A stretch of 64,000 nt of DNA. Origin: Loxodes magnus (Eukaryota; Ciliophora; Karyorelictea; Loxodida; Loxodidae). The stretch spans positions 558,001-622,000 of the forward strand of contig CAMPDV010000081.1 of the NCBI GenBank assembly GCA_946699065.1, read 5' to 3'. Position numbers and translations under genes: made by a program. The notes beneath the pieces were generated by a model that saw nothing but the letters and a program-made list of their open reading frames with translations, searched no databases and was not told the DNA's origin. This document shows, one piece after another, positions 1 through 12,619 of the stretch (position 1 is its first letter; each line of letters opens with the position of its first letter).

Positions 1-3000
1 TTTATCCTTGATAAGTATTTTGGAAGGACTTTATTGCATTAGTTATGAAATCACAGGAAAACTACCAGCTTGTTAGGAGTTGCTCCTCTTAAAAGAGAAC
101 ACAGTTCTTTACTTATTATAACTAGCGATTTGCTAGAAATATTTCTTCAATTTTACAGCCATTTTATCAACAATCACTTGTAGTTTCTTTTAGTCTTATT
201 TAGAAAACTTGTTTGTAAAATGTTATTTTAGTACCAAATTTTAAATTTTCTTCTTCACTAAATTAATGTCAAAGTCCATTTTTAAGCAATTGTGCTTTCT
301 CTTTTCAGGAGTTATTTAATTTTGGCTTATCTATGATTCTAATGGTGTCAAGCTGATTTTAGAAAAATCAAATTTTAACTTCTCTAAAAATTTCTGTAGA
401 TCAAATTTTTCTTAACCTGTAATCAATATTTTCTACCATTTCCCATTTTCAAATTTTAACATCTTTTTTTAACTTAAGTTAAGCAACTCTTAATACTTAA
501 GTCTAAAATCACAGAACTGCTTAAAGCAACTCTCTTAGTTTTAAAACTAGACTTACTAGCTCTATGGCTAAGTTTGCTTTAAAAGATCATCAATGAACTA
601 GTGAAATGAAAGATCATTAAATATTGGCCTTAGAGAATTTTCCTACTATTTAGGCTAGAATTTACTGGTATAACTCTGATATTTATTCCAGTTTTTGAAT
701 TTCTCTAAAAGTTTAGTTGGTAAATTTAATTCCTTTAAATACTAACTCAGAACCCCATAACTTTTTTCATCTAGTTCATTCAATTTTTCCTAAATAGATT
801 AGATTATGGCATTTCTCTCATGAAAGTAAGTAAATTCACTTAATCGTATTAGTGCTTCTATTGTAACCTAAGAAGATCTGATTTCCAAATACCATAAGAA
901 TATAAAATACTAGCTAAGTATTTTTTTAATTTGCTTGTAAATCAGTTTAAATGTCTCTCCGAAGTTTGATTAGCTTAATTTTTCGAATTCCAATTTGATA
1001 TATTTCTTAGTTTTGTGAAACTAAGACTAACTTTTGTCAAAGTTATATGTGATTATTATTTAGTTAGGAATTATACTTTGAATAAGAGCCAAATTTTCAA
1101 TCCACTGCTATTTCATTTCACCTGCTTTTGAATTACTTAATCTGAGGTTTCCTTTAGAAATTTCAAGGCAATTTTAATGCAGTTTCTTTACCATTTCTTT
1201 CAAAGTAAGAGCATATACTATAGGCATAATTTACTAAGGAGTTAATTAGCAAATTTATACCATTTCTAATGAAGAAATTTCTTTAAATTTATCATTTAGG
1301 AAAACAATTAGCTACTCAACTTGGTTTTACCAATATAATAGACAGAAAGAAGTTTATAAAGAAAGGCAATTTGAATATCTGTATGAGCCAGTTTATCAAT
1401 AGCAGAAACCAGCGAATTCTTTATTACTGAGTTAAACATTCTTATTAGATAAATTATCTATAATTTGATTAAAGTTTTCAATGCTTTTGATTGATTCTCG
1501 CTTTAGATTTATTACCTCTAAAGGACTCATTACTTTCTGGTCATTTAATGCTTTGCCAACTATTGATAATATAGTTCCTAACATTTTTGGCTTTTTTCTA
1601 ATCTGTCTTATAATTTCTTCCACTTTGCTAATGTCTGACTATGATAAGTAATAACAAACTTAAGCATTTAAATCAGTGAAGCTCTGGATATTAAAGGTGT
1701 AAAGGTAGTTTTAGCTTTCTACTATTCATTCATCATAATTATGAGAAAAAATAGGATGATATTCAAATAGGAAAGCACAGTCTTCTTTATTAAAAAAGTT
1801 CTATTGGCTTATAGGAACAGGGTTTTCATCTAGATTCTATATAATTTCTCATACTAGTCTACGAAGGGATTAGATTTCTACTTCATTAATTACATGTAGT
1901 CTACGCTTATTTAGTCATGATGTGTTATTAAGTAGTGTAAACGCAAGAGAGAAGAAGAGTATGTTAATTGCATTGGCTTGGTGATTTTTGAATTATACTA
2001 AACTGTATATAATTAACTAGCTTCTTAGTCGTTAAAGCTTTACTTTACTATATTATAGTTCAAGTAATTTCTCAGTATATGTTAATAAGTTAAAGGCATA
2101 AAAAGGCTCTCCATCTGCAAGAAAGTATTTAAAAACGTTAACTGTTAGTTGCAGAAACCAGTCTATCTAACTAAGATTTAGTTTTTAGCTTCAAAATAAA
2201 GATTAAGAAATATTGATGTAGTTCTTTAGTATATTACAAGGCGAAGTCTTCTTTTATATTATAATTGCATTAGTCAAGCAAGTACTTCCTTCTAATTTTA
2301 GTGCCTTTGCTTGATTTGTAGTATAATTGATTTCGTTGCCTAGCACAGGGGGAAGTAGTTAGTCGATAAGACTATTTAATGTTTGATCTTTATATCCTAA
2401 ACTACTCAAAATTCTTAAGAGTGTTGTTGTATTCTAGATATCTTCTTTATGCTAATCTTCTTTATACTCAGTTGGAATAGGATTTGTTCTATGTGTCATT
2501 GTAATCATGGATAAGTTGACTTAGTTCAATTCAAGATCATTGGCAATAGTTGATATTTTTGGCATATTGATGAACTCATAGATTTCTATATCAAGTCCAT
2601 TTGAAAACAAAATCTGATTCTAAATAGGATGAAAGCGACCTGAATAAATATAGTTATACTAGTTAATTTTAACTTGCGTTTAGTTTAATTCCAAATTTAT
2701 AAATCTTCTCAAATCATTATTCTCTTATATAAAAATCGGCTCTGCTGCTCTGTTAAATATCAAAAAACTTCCACATTTGAGGCTGGTTAAAAGAAGTAAA
2801 TCATCATATGACCAACATATATCATTAACCCATAGACTTAATTGTCCATCTTGCTATGAATGGGGTATATCATCTCTTTACATGAATTTATAAGGTTTGA
2901 TAGCAGTTATTTAAGGATAAGGACCATAATTAATTGATTTTATCTATTATTGTAGCTCATTTATGATAAAGCCTGTCTAAACTACTATTAATTAACACAG

Positions 3001-3906
3001 GAAAATATGAACTGAATTCAAATATATGGCAAGAACCTATCCTGTACTATCAAATTTGCATCTTATATCATGCTTTAATTTATTACTCATATTAAACTCT
3101 ATGGGACTATAATACTAAAATTTAACAATTTAACCGTTTGCAAAATATTTGCTAAATGCTTTATCAACACACTGTAACTCCATTACTGTAAAATTCAGTA
3201 CTAGCTAAGATTAATCTTCTTAAGAATCTGACTAAATATTTATCTGTGCAATTATTAAGAAATCTTCAAGGAAGCAAACTTCAACAGAATTAGTAATTAG
3301 CTAATTTTATACATTTCCCCCAACTTCTTCTGTTGACAACGAGCATTCTGATGTCGTTTACTTTACAACTTCTTGCTCTGAAGTTTCTTCAACTTCTCCT
3401 TTTTCGTTTGCTAAAAGTCTCCAACTACCTAGAATTTCATCTTATTTAACAGATCTCAGAATAAATTTTGATTTTGCTGTTCAGATTCAAAATTAATCGT
3501 TGATATAAAGTAGAATATACTACCCATTATTAGCTACAAAGGTTCTATTTTATTAGTTAGCATTTATCTTTTTAAGCTAAGATGGAGCATGAAAAATCTA
3601 GAGTTTCTAGTTTTTTTTATCCAGCAGAAAACTCTTAAAGCCTTATTAAACTTTAGAAAGACCTCCTATGAATCTCTCATTATTTGAAATCCCAATTGTT
3701 ACGAAATTTTAAGGCAATTTGCTTAGTTAAGCTAAAGTGCGAGTTGTCTATCCTGAATCATTTAGTTCTGCCATTCTATAATAATCTTGAATTAGGTATT
3801 TAGGATCGCTTTCTTCTCCGTAACGATTAAAAAAGACAAAAGTCCAAGGTTTTTTTCTCTAAATTGATATTCTTTTAATTTTCTTAAGACTTGACTATTT
3901 TTGCAT
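1..3906 (-). CDS. CPLANE1: CPLANE1 (JBTS17)-like ciliogenesis protein, 5' part
   Basis: One frame runs uninterrupted off the left edge, about 1300 codons, with TAA/TAG read as Gln and TGA as Trp. I chose the ATG at 3906 because about 15 residues later comes SIQRKKPW, which resembles the start of animal CPLANE1 (SIKRKKPW) as I remember it. A second likeness is VNDICWSYDDLLLLTS followed by a Gly-Ser-(F/L)-(L/V)-(I/L) stretch, at about residue 360. The first ~450 residues look like a degenerate WD/beta-propeller; the rest is helical, Gln- and Lys-rich. In animals CPLANE1 works at the basal body in intraflagellar-transport assembly. An in-frame ATG at 4080 would add 58 residues. The 3' end is outside the window. 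The identification rests on recalled similarity only. Confidence 0.7.
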
Positions 3907-4839
3907 ATTGAAATCAATATAATTTTCCACTCAAATGACAGAAAATCAATTTAATTAAAATAATATCAAGAAAAACCAAAGGGATTCCTAATCTTATGGC
4001 TCTATATCCCTTAACTTTTACTAGTTCATATTTACAGATTTCTTTGGATTCTAACCCAGAAAGCACTTCCATCCTTACATCTTACAATAAAGCACGTAAT
4101 TCTAATCTTATAACTTATCAACTTAATTTAATTTAATAATCCAATAAAAGCTTTTACCACTCAAATAGAATTTATATTCATCTACTTTAATATGTAAATT
4201 AGTAAGTTTATGATATATAAATTCTATTTTACTTAGTTTAAATTAAGTATTTCTAACAAATGATAATCAAACTAAACTTAATTAGGTAAAGTAATTAAGA
4301 TGCTTATACTTTTTACTTAGTACTTCCAGTTTTATTATTATAATTGTAACTTTTATTGCTAGTTGCTAATTGGTGTATTCATTGTTTATTAGATTCTACA
4401 TTTTATATTATTCTATTATATGCTTAGTTTGCTAGGCTTTTGAAGCGCAAAGAGATTATAATATTACTTTAAACTTGCTTAGAGTTTTGCTAATTGTAAG
4501 GTAAGGAATTAACTTATTAGCTTGTATCTACCTTTCCTAGTTTTTAAGTTAGGTTAGATTAACTATCCTGGTAATTTTAAAATTTCTTGGATTTATATAT
4601 TTTCATATTTTATACTAAGTAAATAGCGAAACTGAAAAATAAATAAAAATCTAAGTTTATCAAATAAAAGCAAAATACAATCATAAGAAACTCAATCTTA
4701 AGCACTTTTGATAGTATACAAACAGACTAGTTTAGCAATATACAAATAAAGCATTCTTTAATAAATGGTTGTATGATGGATTAGAGAGGCAAAGTATGAT
4801 ATATAGAAAAGGTTTTAATTGAGTAATAAATAAATTAAA
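3907..4839. other. Divergent intergenic region
   Basis: About 930 bp between the CPLANE1-like gene and the AK7 gene, which point away from each other, so it must hold both promoters. It is AT-rich with no convincing coding frame and no repeat that I could see. The part next to 3906 could be an N-terminal extension if the ATG at 4080 is used. Confidence 0.5.
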
Positions 4840-7044
4840 ATGAAGTGCAGTTTCTTTATAGATAATGCAAATACTTATCTTGGCACTAATTTATATGAAA
4901 AGTTCTCCTAAAATTCAGATAATGTAATATATGGAACTCTTCATCCTTAGCATTCAAATCCTCCTAATCCTAACATACAAGTAGTTGTGAAAGATGAACT
5001 TGGAAAATGGAAGAGTTAAGTGTTATAGTGTGATGTAATTATTTTCGATTTGATGACTTCAGATCTTACGGAGGTTGAGTATTTCATCAAAACTATAAAA
5101 TTTTCTAACTTAGAGAAAGAAATTACTATGATAGCTATCAGTTCTGTTCTAGTTTGGGGGAAAACGCCTGCTAAAAAAGTTGAAAGAGGAACTGAGGAAG
5201 AAGAAGGAGAAGAGGAGGAAGAAATTGCTGAGGAATCTGTAGAAGATCAACTTTAAGAAGGCGAAGAAGATTAGGAAGGTAAAGCTCCTAAGAAAAAATT
5301 TAAAAGAGTAGGATTTTCTGAGGAAGATTATACATGCAGAAAATCTCCTTTGAAATATGAGCCTTAAAAATCTATCGAAACTTTATTGATATCAGCTTCT
5401 TTAGGAAAAAAAAATTTCTTTGGATATGTTATTGCAGCAGGATTACTTTATGGAAAAGGAGAAAATACATTCAATTACCATTTCAAAAGCGCATGGCTAG
5501 AAGATCCTGAAGCACTGCCTTACATAGGAGAAGGAAGTAATATTATACCTACAATCCATGTTAAAGACTTAAGTACACTCCTATAAACAGTTATTGATAA
5601 TAAGCCAGTTATTAAGTACATTTTTGGAGTTGATGAATCTGGAAGATAAACTCAGAAATAAATTATTTAAGCTATATCATTAGGAATAGGAACTGGTAAA
5701 ATCTAGTCAATTCCAAATGGAGAAGAGTACGATTGAAATGAAAATCTCACGATAGATTTATGGTTGCTTCCAAGTCAACTTGTCAAGCCAAAAGAAGTTG
5801 AAGAGGAAGTTGATGAGGAAGTAGAAGTAAAAATAAAAGAGTTCTAATGGCATTGTAGGAAGGGAATTACTTAGAACGTTTCTATATTGGAAGCTGAATT
5901 TAATTAAAATCGCAATTTGAAGCCTATAAAAATATTCATCAGTGGCCCTCCTGCCGCAGGTAAAACATATTATGGGAAAAAACTAGCAGAGAAATATAAT
6001 ATTCCACTTATTTAAGTTAAAGAAATAATTGAATGGATGAATGTTTAAGAAGGTGACTTTAAAGATAGATTGTAAGAAGCTATTGAAGCATTAAGAGAAA
6101 AAAAAGCAGAAGAGCTTGAGGCAAAAGGGCTTGACAAAGACGAGATTGATACAAATGCTATTGAAGTTAGACATCCAGATGATTTAATCGCTTAAGGATT
6201 TTAAATGAGATTATCAAAAAATCATTGCAGAAATCGTGGTTATGTTTTAGATGGATGGCCTAAATCACATACAGCAGCCACTTATTTATTTTTTCACAAA
6301 GTTTCGAAGACAGGAGAAGAAGGAGGAGAAGATGAAGTAGACGAACTTTTTAAAGAAATTTTTCCATAATCCATAATTAGTCTCGATGATACTGATAATT
6401 TTCTTTTATAAAGAGTCAGAGATCTACCTTAGGAATCTGTTAATAACTCACATTATGATGAAGAGAATATGAATAGAAGGTTAAGTGAATGGAGAAAACT
6501 TAATGAGGGTTAGAGTGGAAACCCAACTTTAATGGATTTTTTTGAAGAAAACGGTAGTGAAGTTTTTAAAGAAAATAGTAGCCAAGAAGAATACAGTGCT
6601 TTGTAAAGCATGCTAGTTTATGTTGAAAGAAATGGAAAACCTTTTAACTATCTTACTGGAGAATTAGAGCTTGAAAATCTTAGATAAGAGTAATCGGAAA
6701 AGTTATAAGCTGAAATATTGCATAAGCAAAAATTATTAGAAGCAGAACAAGAAAATTAAGAATAAGAAGATAGAAATAAACTTATATAGTAAACAGAATC
6801 AAAGCTTCAACAAATTTATGCTAGGGAGAGAGAGCTTCTTGAAAACAAAGCATAACCTTTGAAGTAATATTTGCATGAAAATCTTGTTCCAATTCTTGCA
6901 GATGGCTTATTCTATATAAGCAAAACTTAGCCTTAAGATCCTATTGATGAACTCGTAAGTTTTCATATTCAGAGTAAATATTTATTCAAAAATGCTTATA
7001 AAGTTCCCTGTGCTGATCCAGGAAAATACTTTGGAACAATTTGA
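4840..7044 (+). CDS. AK7: Adenylate kinase 7 (AK7), ciliary
   Basis: 734 codons ending in TGA, close to the usual AK7 length (about 720). The order is that of the family: an N-terminal NAD-epimerase-like domain (about 1-330, interrupted by an acidic Glu-rich insert near 95-140), an adenylate kinase domain with the P-loop SGPPAAGKTYYGKKLAEKY at about 368-386 and VLDGWPKS near 469, a long coiled-coil and a C-terminal DPY-30 helix pair (NLVPILADGL...DPIDELV, about 680-707). AK7 balances 2 ADP with ATP plus AMP in motile cilia, and DPY-30 motifs dock onto axonemal partners. One Trp in the N-terminal domain is written TGA (YDWNEN, near 5735). The many Gln codons TAA/TAG would break it under the standard code. 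No intron seen. Confidence 0.94.
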
Positions 7045-7765
7045 GCTAGAACTCTTTGATTAAATTAACAGTTATTTATATTCTTTAAGACTTACTTAAT
7101 AAAATTAGCCCCTTCTACATTCATTAAATGCCTTTTATTTCCAATGCTATATAATATGCAATATCATTATTAACATACTTTAGCATATCTAATTAATCTC
7201 CCTCTAATCTAATTCTATTGCTTTCTAAGTATATAAAGAATTAGAGTAAGTTAAACTATGATTAAAAAGGCTTCTGATTATATTTTCTAATTAATTAAAT
7301 GAAAGGAAAAATAATTAGCTTATATGCTAGTAATTATCCTTACTGAAAAGCCTTTATTCCAATTAATATATTTTATAGTTTAACATTCTCTTTTAATTAA
7401 CTTTAGATAGGAAACTTTTATCTTATGCCAAATATCTCACTCTTTTCTTTAATAACTCACCTTATTTATAATAAAAACTAAGATTAAGCAGTTTTTGATA
7501 TTATGGATTAATAAATAGATATTCTATGAATACTTTAATGCAGAATTTCTTGCTTTAGAAAGAGGTTAAAGGACATTCTAAAAAAGATATAATTAGATTA
7601 GTCAATAAAACAAATAAAAATTGTAAGAATAGATGAACGAATAGTCTAATATAAGTTAGAAGAATAAGCAAATGAAAATGTTCTAACTACATAAATGATA
7701 GGAAATATATAGATAATGGATAAACATTATGATTAATAAAGTATTTTAATTAAATAAATTATTTA
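7045..7765. other. Gap with two weak, unassigned coding stretches
   Basis: Between AK7 and the carrier. On the minus strand about 7121-7470 has a coding-like frame ending in TGA at 7121-7123 (tail with RIRLEGDQLDMLKY), but no ATG in frame upstream. On the plus strand 7503-7740 is purine-rich and reads as a coding-like frame from an ATG (KIVRIDERIVQYKLEEQAN) without a TGA before the carrier. It could be a separate short gene, or a 5' exon joined to the carrier by a 32-nt GT...AG intron that would keep frame. I could not decide. Confidence 0.3.
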
Positions 7766-8650
7766 ATGGTAGATTCCAAAAAAAGAGAGGACACCAAAAA
7801 TTCATTAAAGCATCCTGGCAAGCATCTTATTTCGGGAGGTATTGCAGGGGCGATCTCTCGTACTCTGACACACCCCTTAGAAAGATTAAAAATTTTAAGA
7901 TAGGTTTCTAATGTTGAGTATGGAGATGTTAACATAACTAAAGTTTTCTAATTGATTTATAAGAAAGAAGGATGGAGAGGATTCTTGAAAGGAAATTGGA
8001 CTAATGTTGTTAGAATTACGCCTTATCAAGCAGTTGAATTTTATAGCTTTGAAATATATAAATACTTTTTTGAAATCAATAGTGGAATTCACTTACTTAC
8101 TTGTGGAGCTTTTGCAGGAATTACTGCTTCTTTTGTAACTTATCCTCTTGATTTAATAAGAGGAAGACTCTCAGTTTAAACAACTTCAGTTGTCAAATAT
8201 AATGGAATAACAGATGCTTTTTTCACTATTATAAAAGAAGAAGGGTTTACGGCCCTTTACAAAGGATTGACTGTAACACTTTTTAGTATTGCACCTTACG
8301 TTGCATTTAAAATGGGTTCTTTCCAAGTTCTAAAGAACTTTTGAGATCCTAAAAAAGATGATCCTAAGTTTGTCGTTAAAAATATGGCTTTAGGAGCTGC
8401 AGCAGGAGCAATTGCAGCAACTTTAACACATCCTACTGATCTTGTAAGAAGAAAGTTATAACTAGTAGGTTTCGATCCAGATAAAGAAAGATAATATAGA
8501 GGTTTATAGCATTGCTGTTAGGATATTTGGCAAAGAGAAGGAGTTTATGGATTTTATAGAGGTTTAATACCAAACTATTTGAAAGTGATACCTTCATGCG
8601 CATTAGCTTTCATGGTGAATGAATGGCTTAAAAGGTATTTGAATGTATGA
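7766..8650 (+). CDS. Mitochondrial carrier (SLC25 family), SCaMC/CoA-carrier type
   Basis: 294 residues, the standard length. It has three tandem repeats of about 100 residues, each opening with the family signature: PLERLK (repeat 1), PLDLIRG (repeat 2) and PTDLVRR (repeat 3), each followed by a Gly-rich second half (GFLKGN, ALYKGL, GFYRGL). Six membrane helices are expected in the inner mitochondrial membrane. The repeat-1 and repeat-3 patterns resemble the ATP-Mg/Pi (SLC25A24) and CoA/ADP (SLC25A16/42) group, but no EF-hand domain is present, so the substrate is open. One Trp is TGA (KNFWDP). Stop TGA at 8648-8650. A minus-strand coding-like stretch begins just past its 3' end. Confidence 0.93.
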
Positions 8651-8671
8651 GGATTTTGCTTAAAAATTTTA

Positions 8672-9060
8672 ATTATTTAATTAAAATAATCACTAGCAAT
8701 TCTAATTCTATCGTTCCCATCAAGTACTTGTATTTAGCTTTAGAGTACAATTTAAGATAATACATGCTCATTATCATCTTTTATTACTTCAAATTGTTTA
8801 GTCAATAAATCTTTCCTATCGAACATGTAGTAATTGGAATCTTTTAATTCTTTTAGTATAAATCTCTATATTTTTAAATAGCCTTCTAATATAAAGCTAT
8901 GTGGTATCATTTTATTATGAAACTTATCTTCTATTTTCTAGCTAAAGTGCAATTAGTATAAATCCCTAGTCTTTATATATCTAATTGATATGGTTTGACA
9001 TAAGATATTTTTATATTTAGTTTTAAATGCCCTAAAGCAATCTTTATTTATCCAAAGCCA
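8672..9060 (-). CDS. Possible small gene, unrecognised
   Basis: The minus strand is purine-rich here and gives a charged, coding-like frame (segments KDSNYYMFDRKDLL and VLDGNDRIRI). Start and stop are not settled. No in-frame TGA appears before the carrier gene is entered, and a 21-nt GT...AG candidate intron at about 9075-9095 may extend it upstream. No family recognised. It could be a real short gene convergent with the carrier or chance composition. Confidence 0.28.
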
Positions 9061-9228
9061 TATACATTTAAACTAAAATAAGAATATTATAACTAGACAT
9101 TCAGAAAAATATAATAAAGTATCTCTTTTTAATTATAAAGATAAAAGTAGTGTGGATCGTCTAGTCACAGAGAAGCATACATAAAACAATTTTAGAGATA
9201 TTTACTTTTAAACATATATAGCATAAAA

Positions 9229-11061
9229 ATGGAAAGATCTCATATTCTAGTAAACAGACAGAAATAGAGTTGAGCTTTAATAATATAAAGTTATAAAATA
9301 ATTACCTTTAAAACATAAATTAATATAAATTAACTGAAATACAAAGTTGACAAAAGAAAGCGAAGAAATTTAATTGCCCAGTAACTTTAACTTTAGAAAG
9401 GAAGTCAATTTTTAAAATAATTTTAATTATAATCTCTATAAAATAAGACCAAAGAAATTAGCAAAGTTACTGCTATTAAAATTAAAAAATAAAGTGAAAC
9501 ATTTAGATTTTAAAAGATTTGTATTATTTTACAATTTCTGAATTTTATAGGATTAAAATCTAATAAAAATAAAGAAATATTTATTTAAAAATTATTCAAA
9601 AAGCAGAAGAAGGAAAAAATATGAAATAAATTAGTAACTTCAATTATTTCTAAAATTAAAATAATAAAATAAAGTACAACCTAGCAAATTAAATAGTTTA
9701 TTTTTAGAATATATAAGTAACAAAAATTTCTATTAATTTCTTCATCACATTATATTCATAACAATTAGAATTATAATAGAAAAATCTTTAGATAGAACTA
9801 TAAATAGAAACTAGAAAGAGAAAATATCTTGTAAGCAATAAAATTTAATTTAATTATTTTAAAAAAGAAACTGCATGATATTATGCAACTAAGAAATGTG
9901 ATTCTTCACTTGAAAATTTTTACTCATATAAAAAGTTGGAAAGGTGAACTATCTGATTTAGATTAATACAATTTAATGATAGCTTTAGCATAACTCTATT
10001 AGAATAAAAAAATCACATCCAATATATTTTTGCTTTACTATACTGCCTAATTAAATACATTATACCAAGCATTTAATTAAAAGCATAGGTATTTATTTAA
10101 CCATTACCAGTACAGTGAAAAATAATGAATATATTCATGCGTTTATTAAAATATTAATTAAGCTTTGAAGAGCTGATAAATCTTATTAAATTAAGAAATT
10201 CTTATAATTAAATTAAAATAATTTAGATAAAAACTAAGCAAAAAAGTATCAAAATGATAAAAATATAATTATTAAGATAAAGAATCAAATAAATCCTGGT
10301 GTATTAGAATAAGTATAAGATGTATATAAAATTCTATTTCTAAGTAAGATGAAATTAAACAAATAACAAATATTATGCTTTGGTAAGGTATGAAAGTGTA
10401 AATTAAATTTTGTAATAGTCTTGTTAATAGATGGCTGCATAATATTTATGGTTTTTAAGTTAATATAGATGTTTATCACTAGAACATCTTAATATAAATA
10501 TTTAATAATTGCTATAAAGGTTGAATGATAAAATATTAATTTAATATGCTAATTACTCTAGACTATAATACTGAGAAATATAAATAATATATAGCTATCT
10601 AAAACTTAAGGAATTTAAGCTATTTATAAAATTATTTACATATACTGCTACAATTTTGCTAATGTAATAAGGATTAACTTTTAAATTAAGCATTAACAAC
10701 AGATCAAAAAATTTTCATAATAGATCAATTAGTAACTGATATTTAGCTTCTTCAACACAGTTAACATCAAATATGCTTAAATTAGCAATTAAGAAAATTA
10801 TAAACTCACTAGAGATTATATTAATTATAGAAAAGACTAAAGTTGTTTTTAAATATAGGGAAACATCGAAATGAAAAACAGATGCTATAAAGAAAAATCT
10901 AAAAATATTCTGAAATAAATGTTAACAAATCGAAAATAAGTCTAAGAATAATCTCATAAATAGTAATTATTAAAAATTATCTAGTTAATAACATTAATAT
11001 GCAAAGCTTGTAGTAAAAACTGTATATAAAATAGAAAATAATTTAAGAAAAGGAGGAATGA
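9229..11061 (+). CDS. Unrecognised 610-residue Gln/Lys-rich protein
   Basis: A single frame from ATG 9229 to TGA 11059-11061, 611 codons, entirely hidden under the standard code because dozens of its Gln codons are TAA/TAG. The plus strand is strongly A-rich throughout, as in the recognised plus-strand genes. Composition is basic and rich in Gln, Lys, Asn, Leu and Ile; the last 200 residues (for example IGKHRNEKQMLQRKIQKY) look helical or coiled-coil. In-frame TGAs at 10126 and 10522 are read as Trp, but either could be an earlier stop. The next plus gene starts only 130 bp downstream. No domain or family recognised; function unknown. Confidence 0.5.
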
Positions 11062-11191
11062 TATAAATAATATTTAGATATATCTTCTTAAGTGCAGCAT
11101 CTAATGTATAAAGGATATAAACTTGAAGTCATTGTAGATAAAAGATAAAGATATAAGATATAAGAGAGTATTTTATTTCATTATATATAAA

Positions 11192-12440
11192 ATGGATAAC
11201 GGCCGCGTCAGAAAAACTAGTAAGCAATTTGGTTCAGTGTATACTGCATTACGAGTAATCTTGCACTAGATACCATCATGGGAAAGGGTGGATAAGCTCA
11301 GAAGAGACAAGCTTAACTTGCCCGAGGGTTCTCTCTAGCAGTATGAAAGTTTGACTGACGGACCTGCTAATAACTAATTACTAATTATTATTTGGACCTT
11401 ATTCAATAAGACTGAAGCATTTGATTCAAGATTTAAGAATAATTTTTAATATGAAGATTTGCCATTTGGAGAAGCTGAAGTGACTCTTTGGACGAATAGA
11501 ATGAAATCAAGCTTTTGAGAAAACTTTTTAATATTAAATATTAATTCTGAAAGAGCTGCGCGCAAAAAGAGGCTACGCGCTCTATAATAATCTTTATTTA
11601 TTTATTATTTTTTATGTTAAATTGAAAAAAGAATAATTACATTTCAAACAAACATTAAAAGATGGATTGGAAATAATTAATTATAATAAAACAATAAAAT
11701 TAAACAAATTTTTAATTCAAAATAGATTGAGAATGCAGGATCCAAATTGGTGGTATTTTGAAATCAAACTTCAATGACAAAATGTATTAATTTGGAGAAT
11801 TTTATAAAAATATTATAAAAATAAACAGATTTTACTCTGCTTATAAAATATATGCAATTAAAATAGAATAGCTAAGCTAAGAAAATTTGGCTAGCAAACA
11901 AAGATATTTTAGATCTGATTGAATATAAAAAATAAAAAAACAATACTTCTGCTATAGCAAGAAAATTACAGAATTCTAAATTTTATAGCTATAAAAAATA
12001 CTTAATAGTTCCTTTAAATAAAAGCTTATTATTTTTGGAATCAATTTACTTTATACAAATGTAAAAAAAGTTTGTTAAGAATAAATCATATTAGTTTAAG
12101 CTTATAGGCAAAGAATTAAAAAAAATAGTTTACAAGGAACTCGATTAAATAATTCAGTATAATTCAATAAAACTAATTTATTATGAAAATCATAAAGCTT
12201 ATCTATGATAATTTTTGTATTCATTAATAGCAAGCATATTAAATATATAGTTTATTAAATGTTTAGGAAATTACCAAAAGTAAAGATTTAAGGGAATGAC
12301 TCAGATACATTTTTTACTATTGAGAATACAAGAAGTTTTTTAAGATCTTTCTCAAAATATTTTTTATCTAATTCTGATTTTTAGTTTTGCTTTTGTTTAA
12401 TTAATGTATTATATATTAAACCTAAAGACTCTCAATGTAT
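11192..12440 (+). CDS. Unrecognised protein with GC-rich 5' part; 3' end uncertain
   Basis: ATG at 11192 opens an unusually GC-rich coding stretch (DNGRVRKTSKQFGSVYTALR, then SWERVDKLRRDKLNLPEGSL). The same frame continues through AT-rich sequence (IWLANKDILDLIEYK, KSYQFKLIGKELKKI) to about 12280. A 20-nt GT...AG candidate intron at about 12259-12278 would then switch to a frame containing SDTFFTIENTRSFLRSF. No clean terminal TGA was found. If the TGA at about 11516 is a stop, the product is a 109-residue protein. No family recognised. It is convergent with the Myb gene. Confidence 0.45.
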
Positions 12441-12619
12441 GTAAATTAAATAACTTTTATCATTATAATATTGTCATTTATTATATTTAAATATGTTTTA
12501 TTTATGCTTTAATATTAAAAATAATTAAATAAAGCTCTAAAATAAATTTGGCATTCAATTTAATTAATTTAAACAAAAATAACCTTTATTTGTTTTTTTT
12601 CTTGTAATGCATTTCTACA

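Noticed and set aside
7503-7765. EF-hand N-terminal extension of the SLC25 carrier (as in SCaMC)
   Set aside because: The upstream frame has no EF-hand loops, and the carrier is full length from ATG 7766.
11192-11420. Structured RNA (U1, U3, SRP or RNase P RNA)
   Set aside because: GC-rich segment was compared by eye with the conserved cores of these RNAs and none matched; it translates as a continuous coding-like frame.
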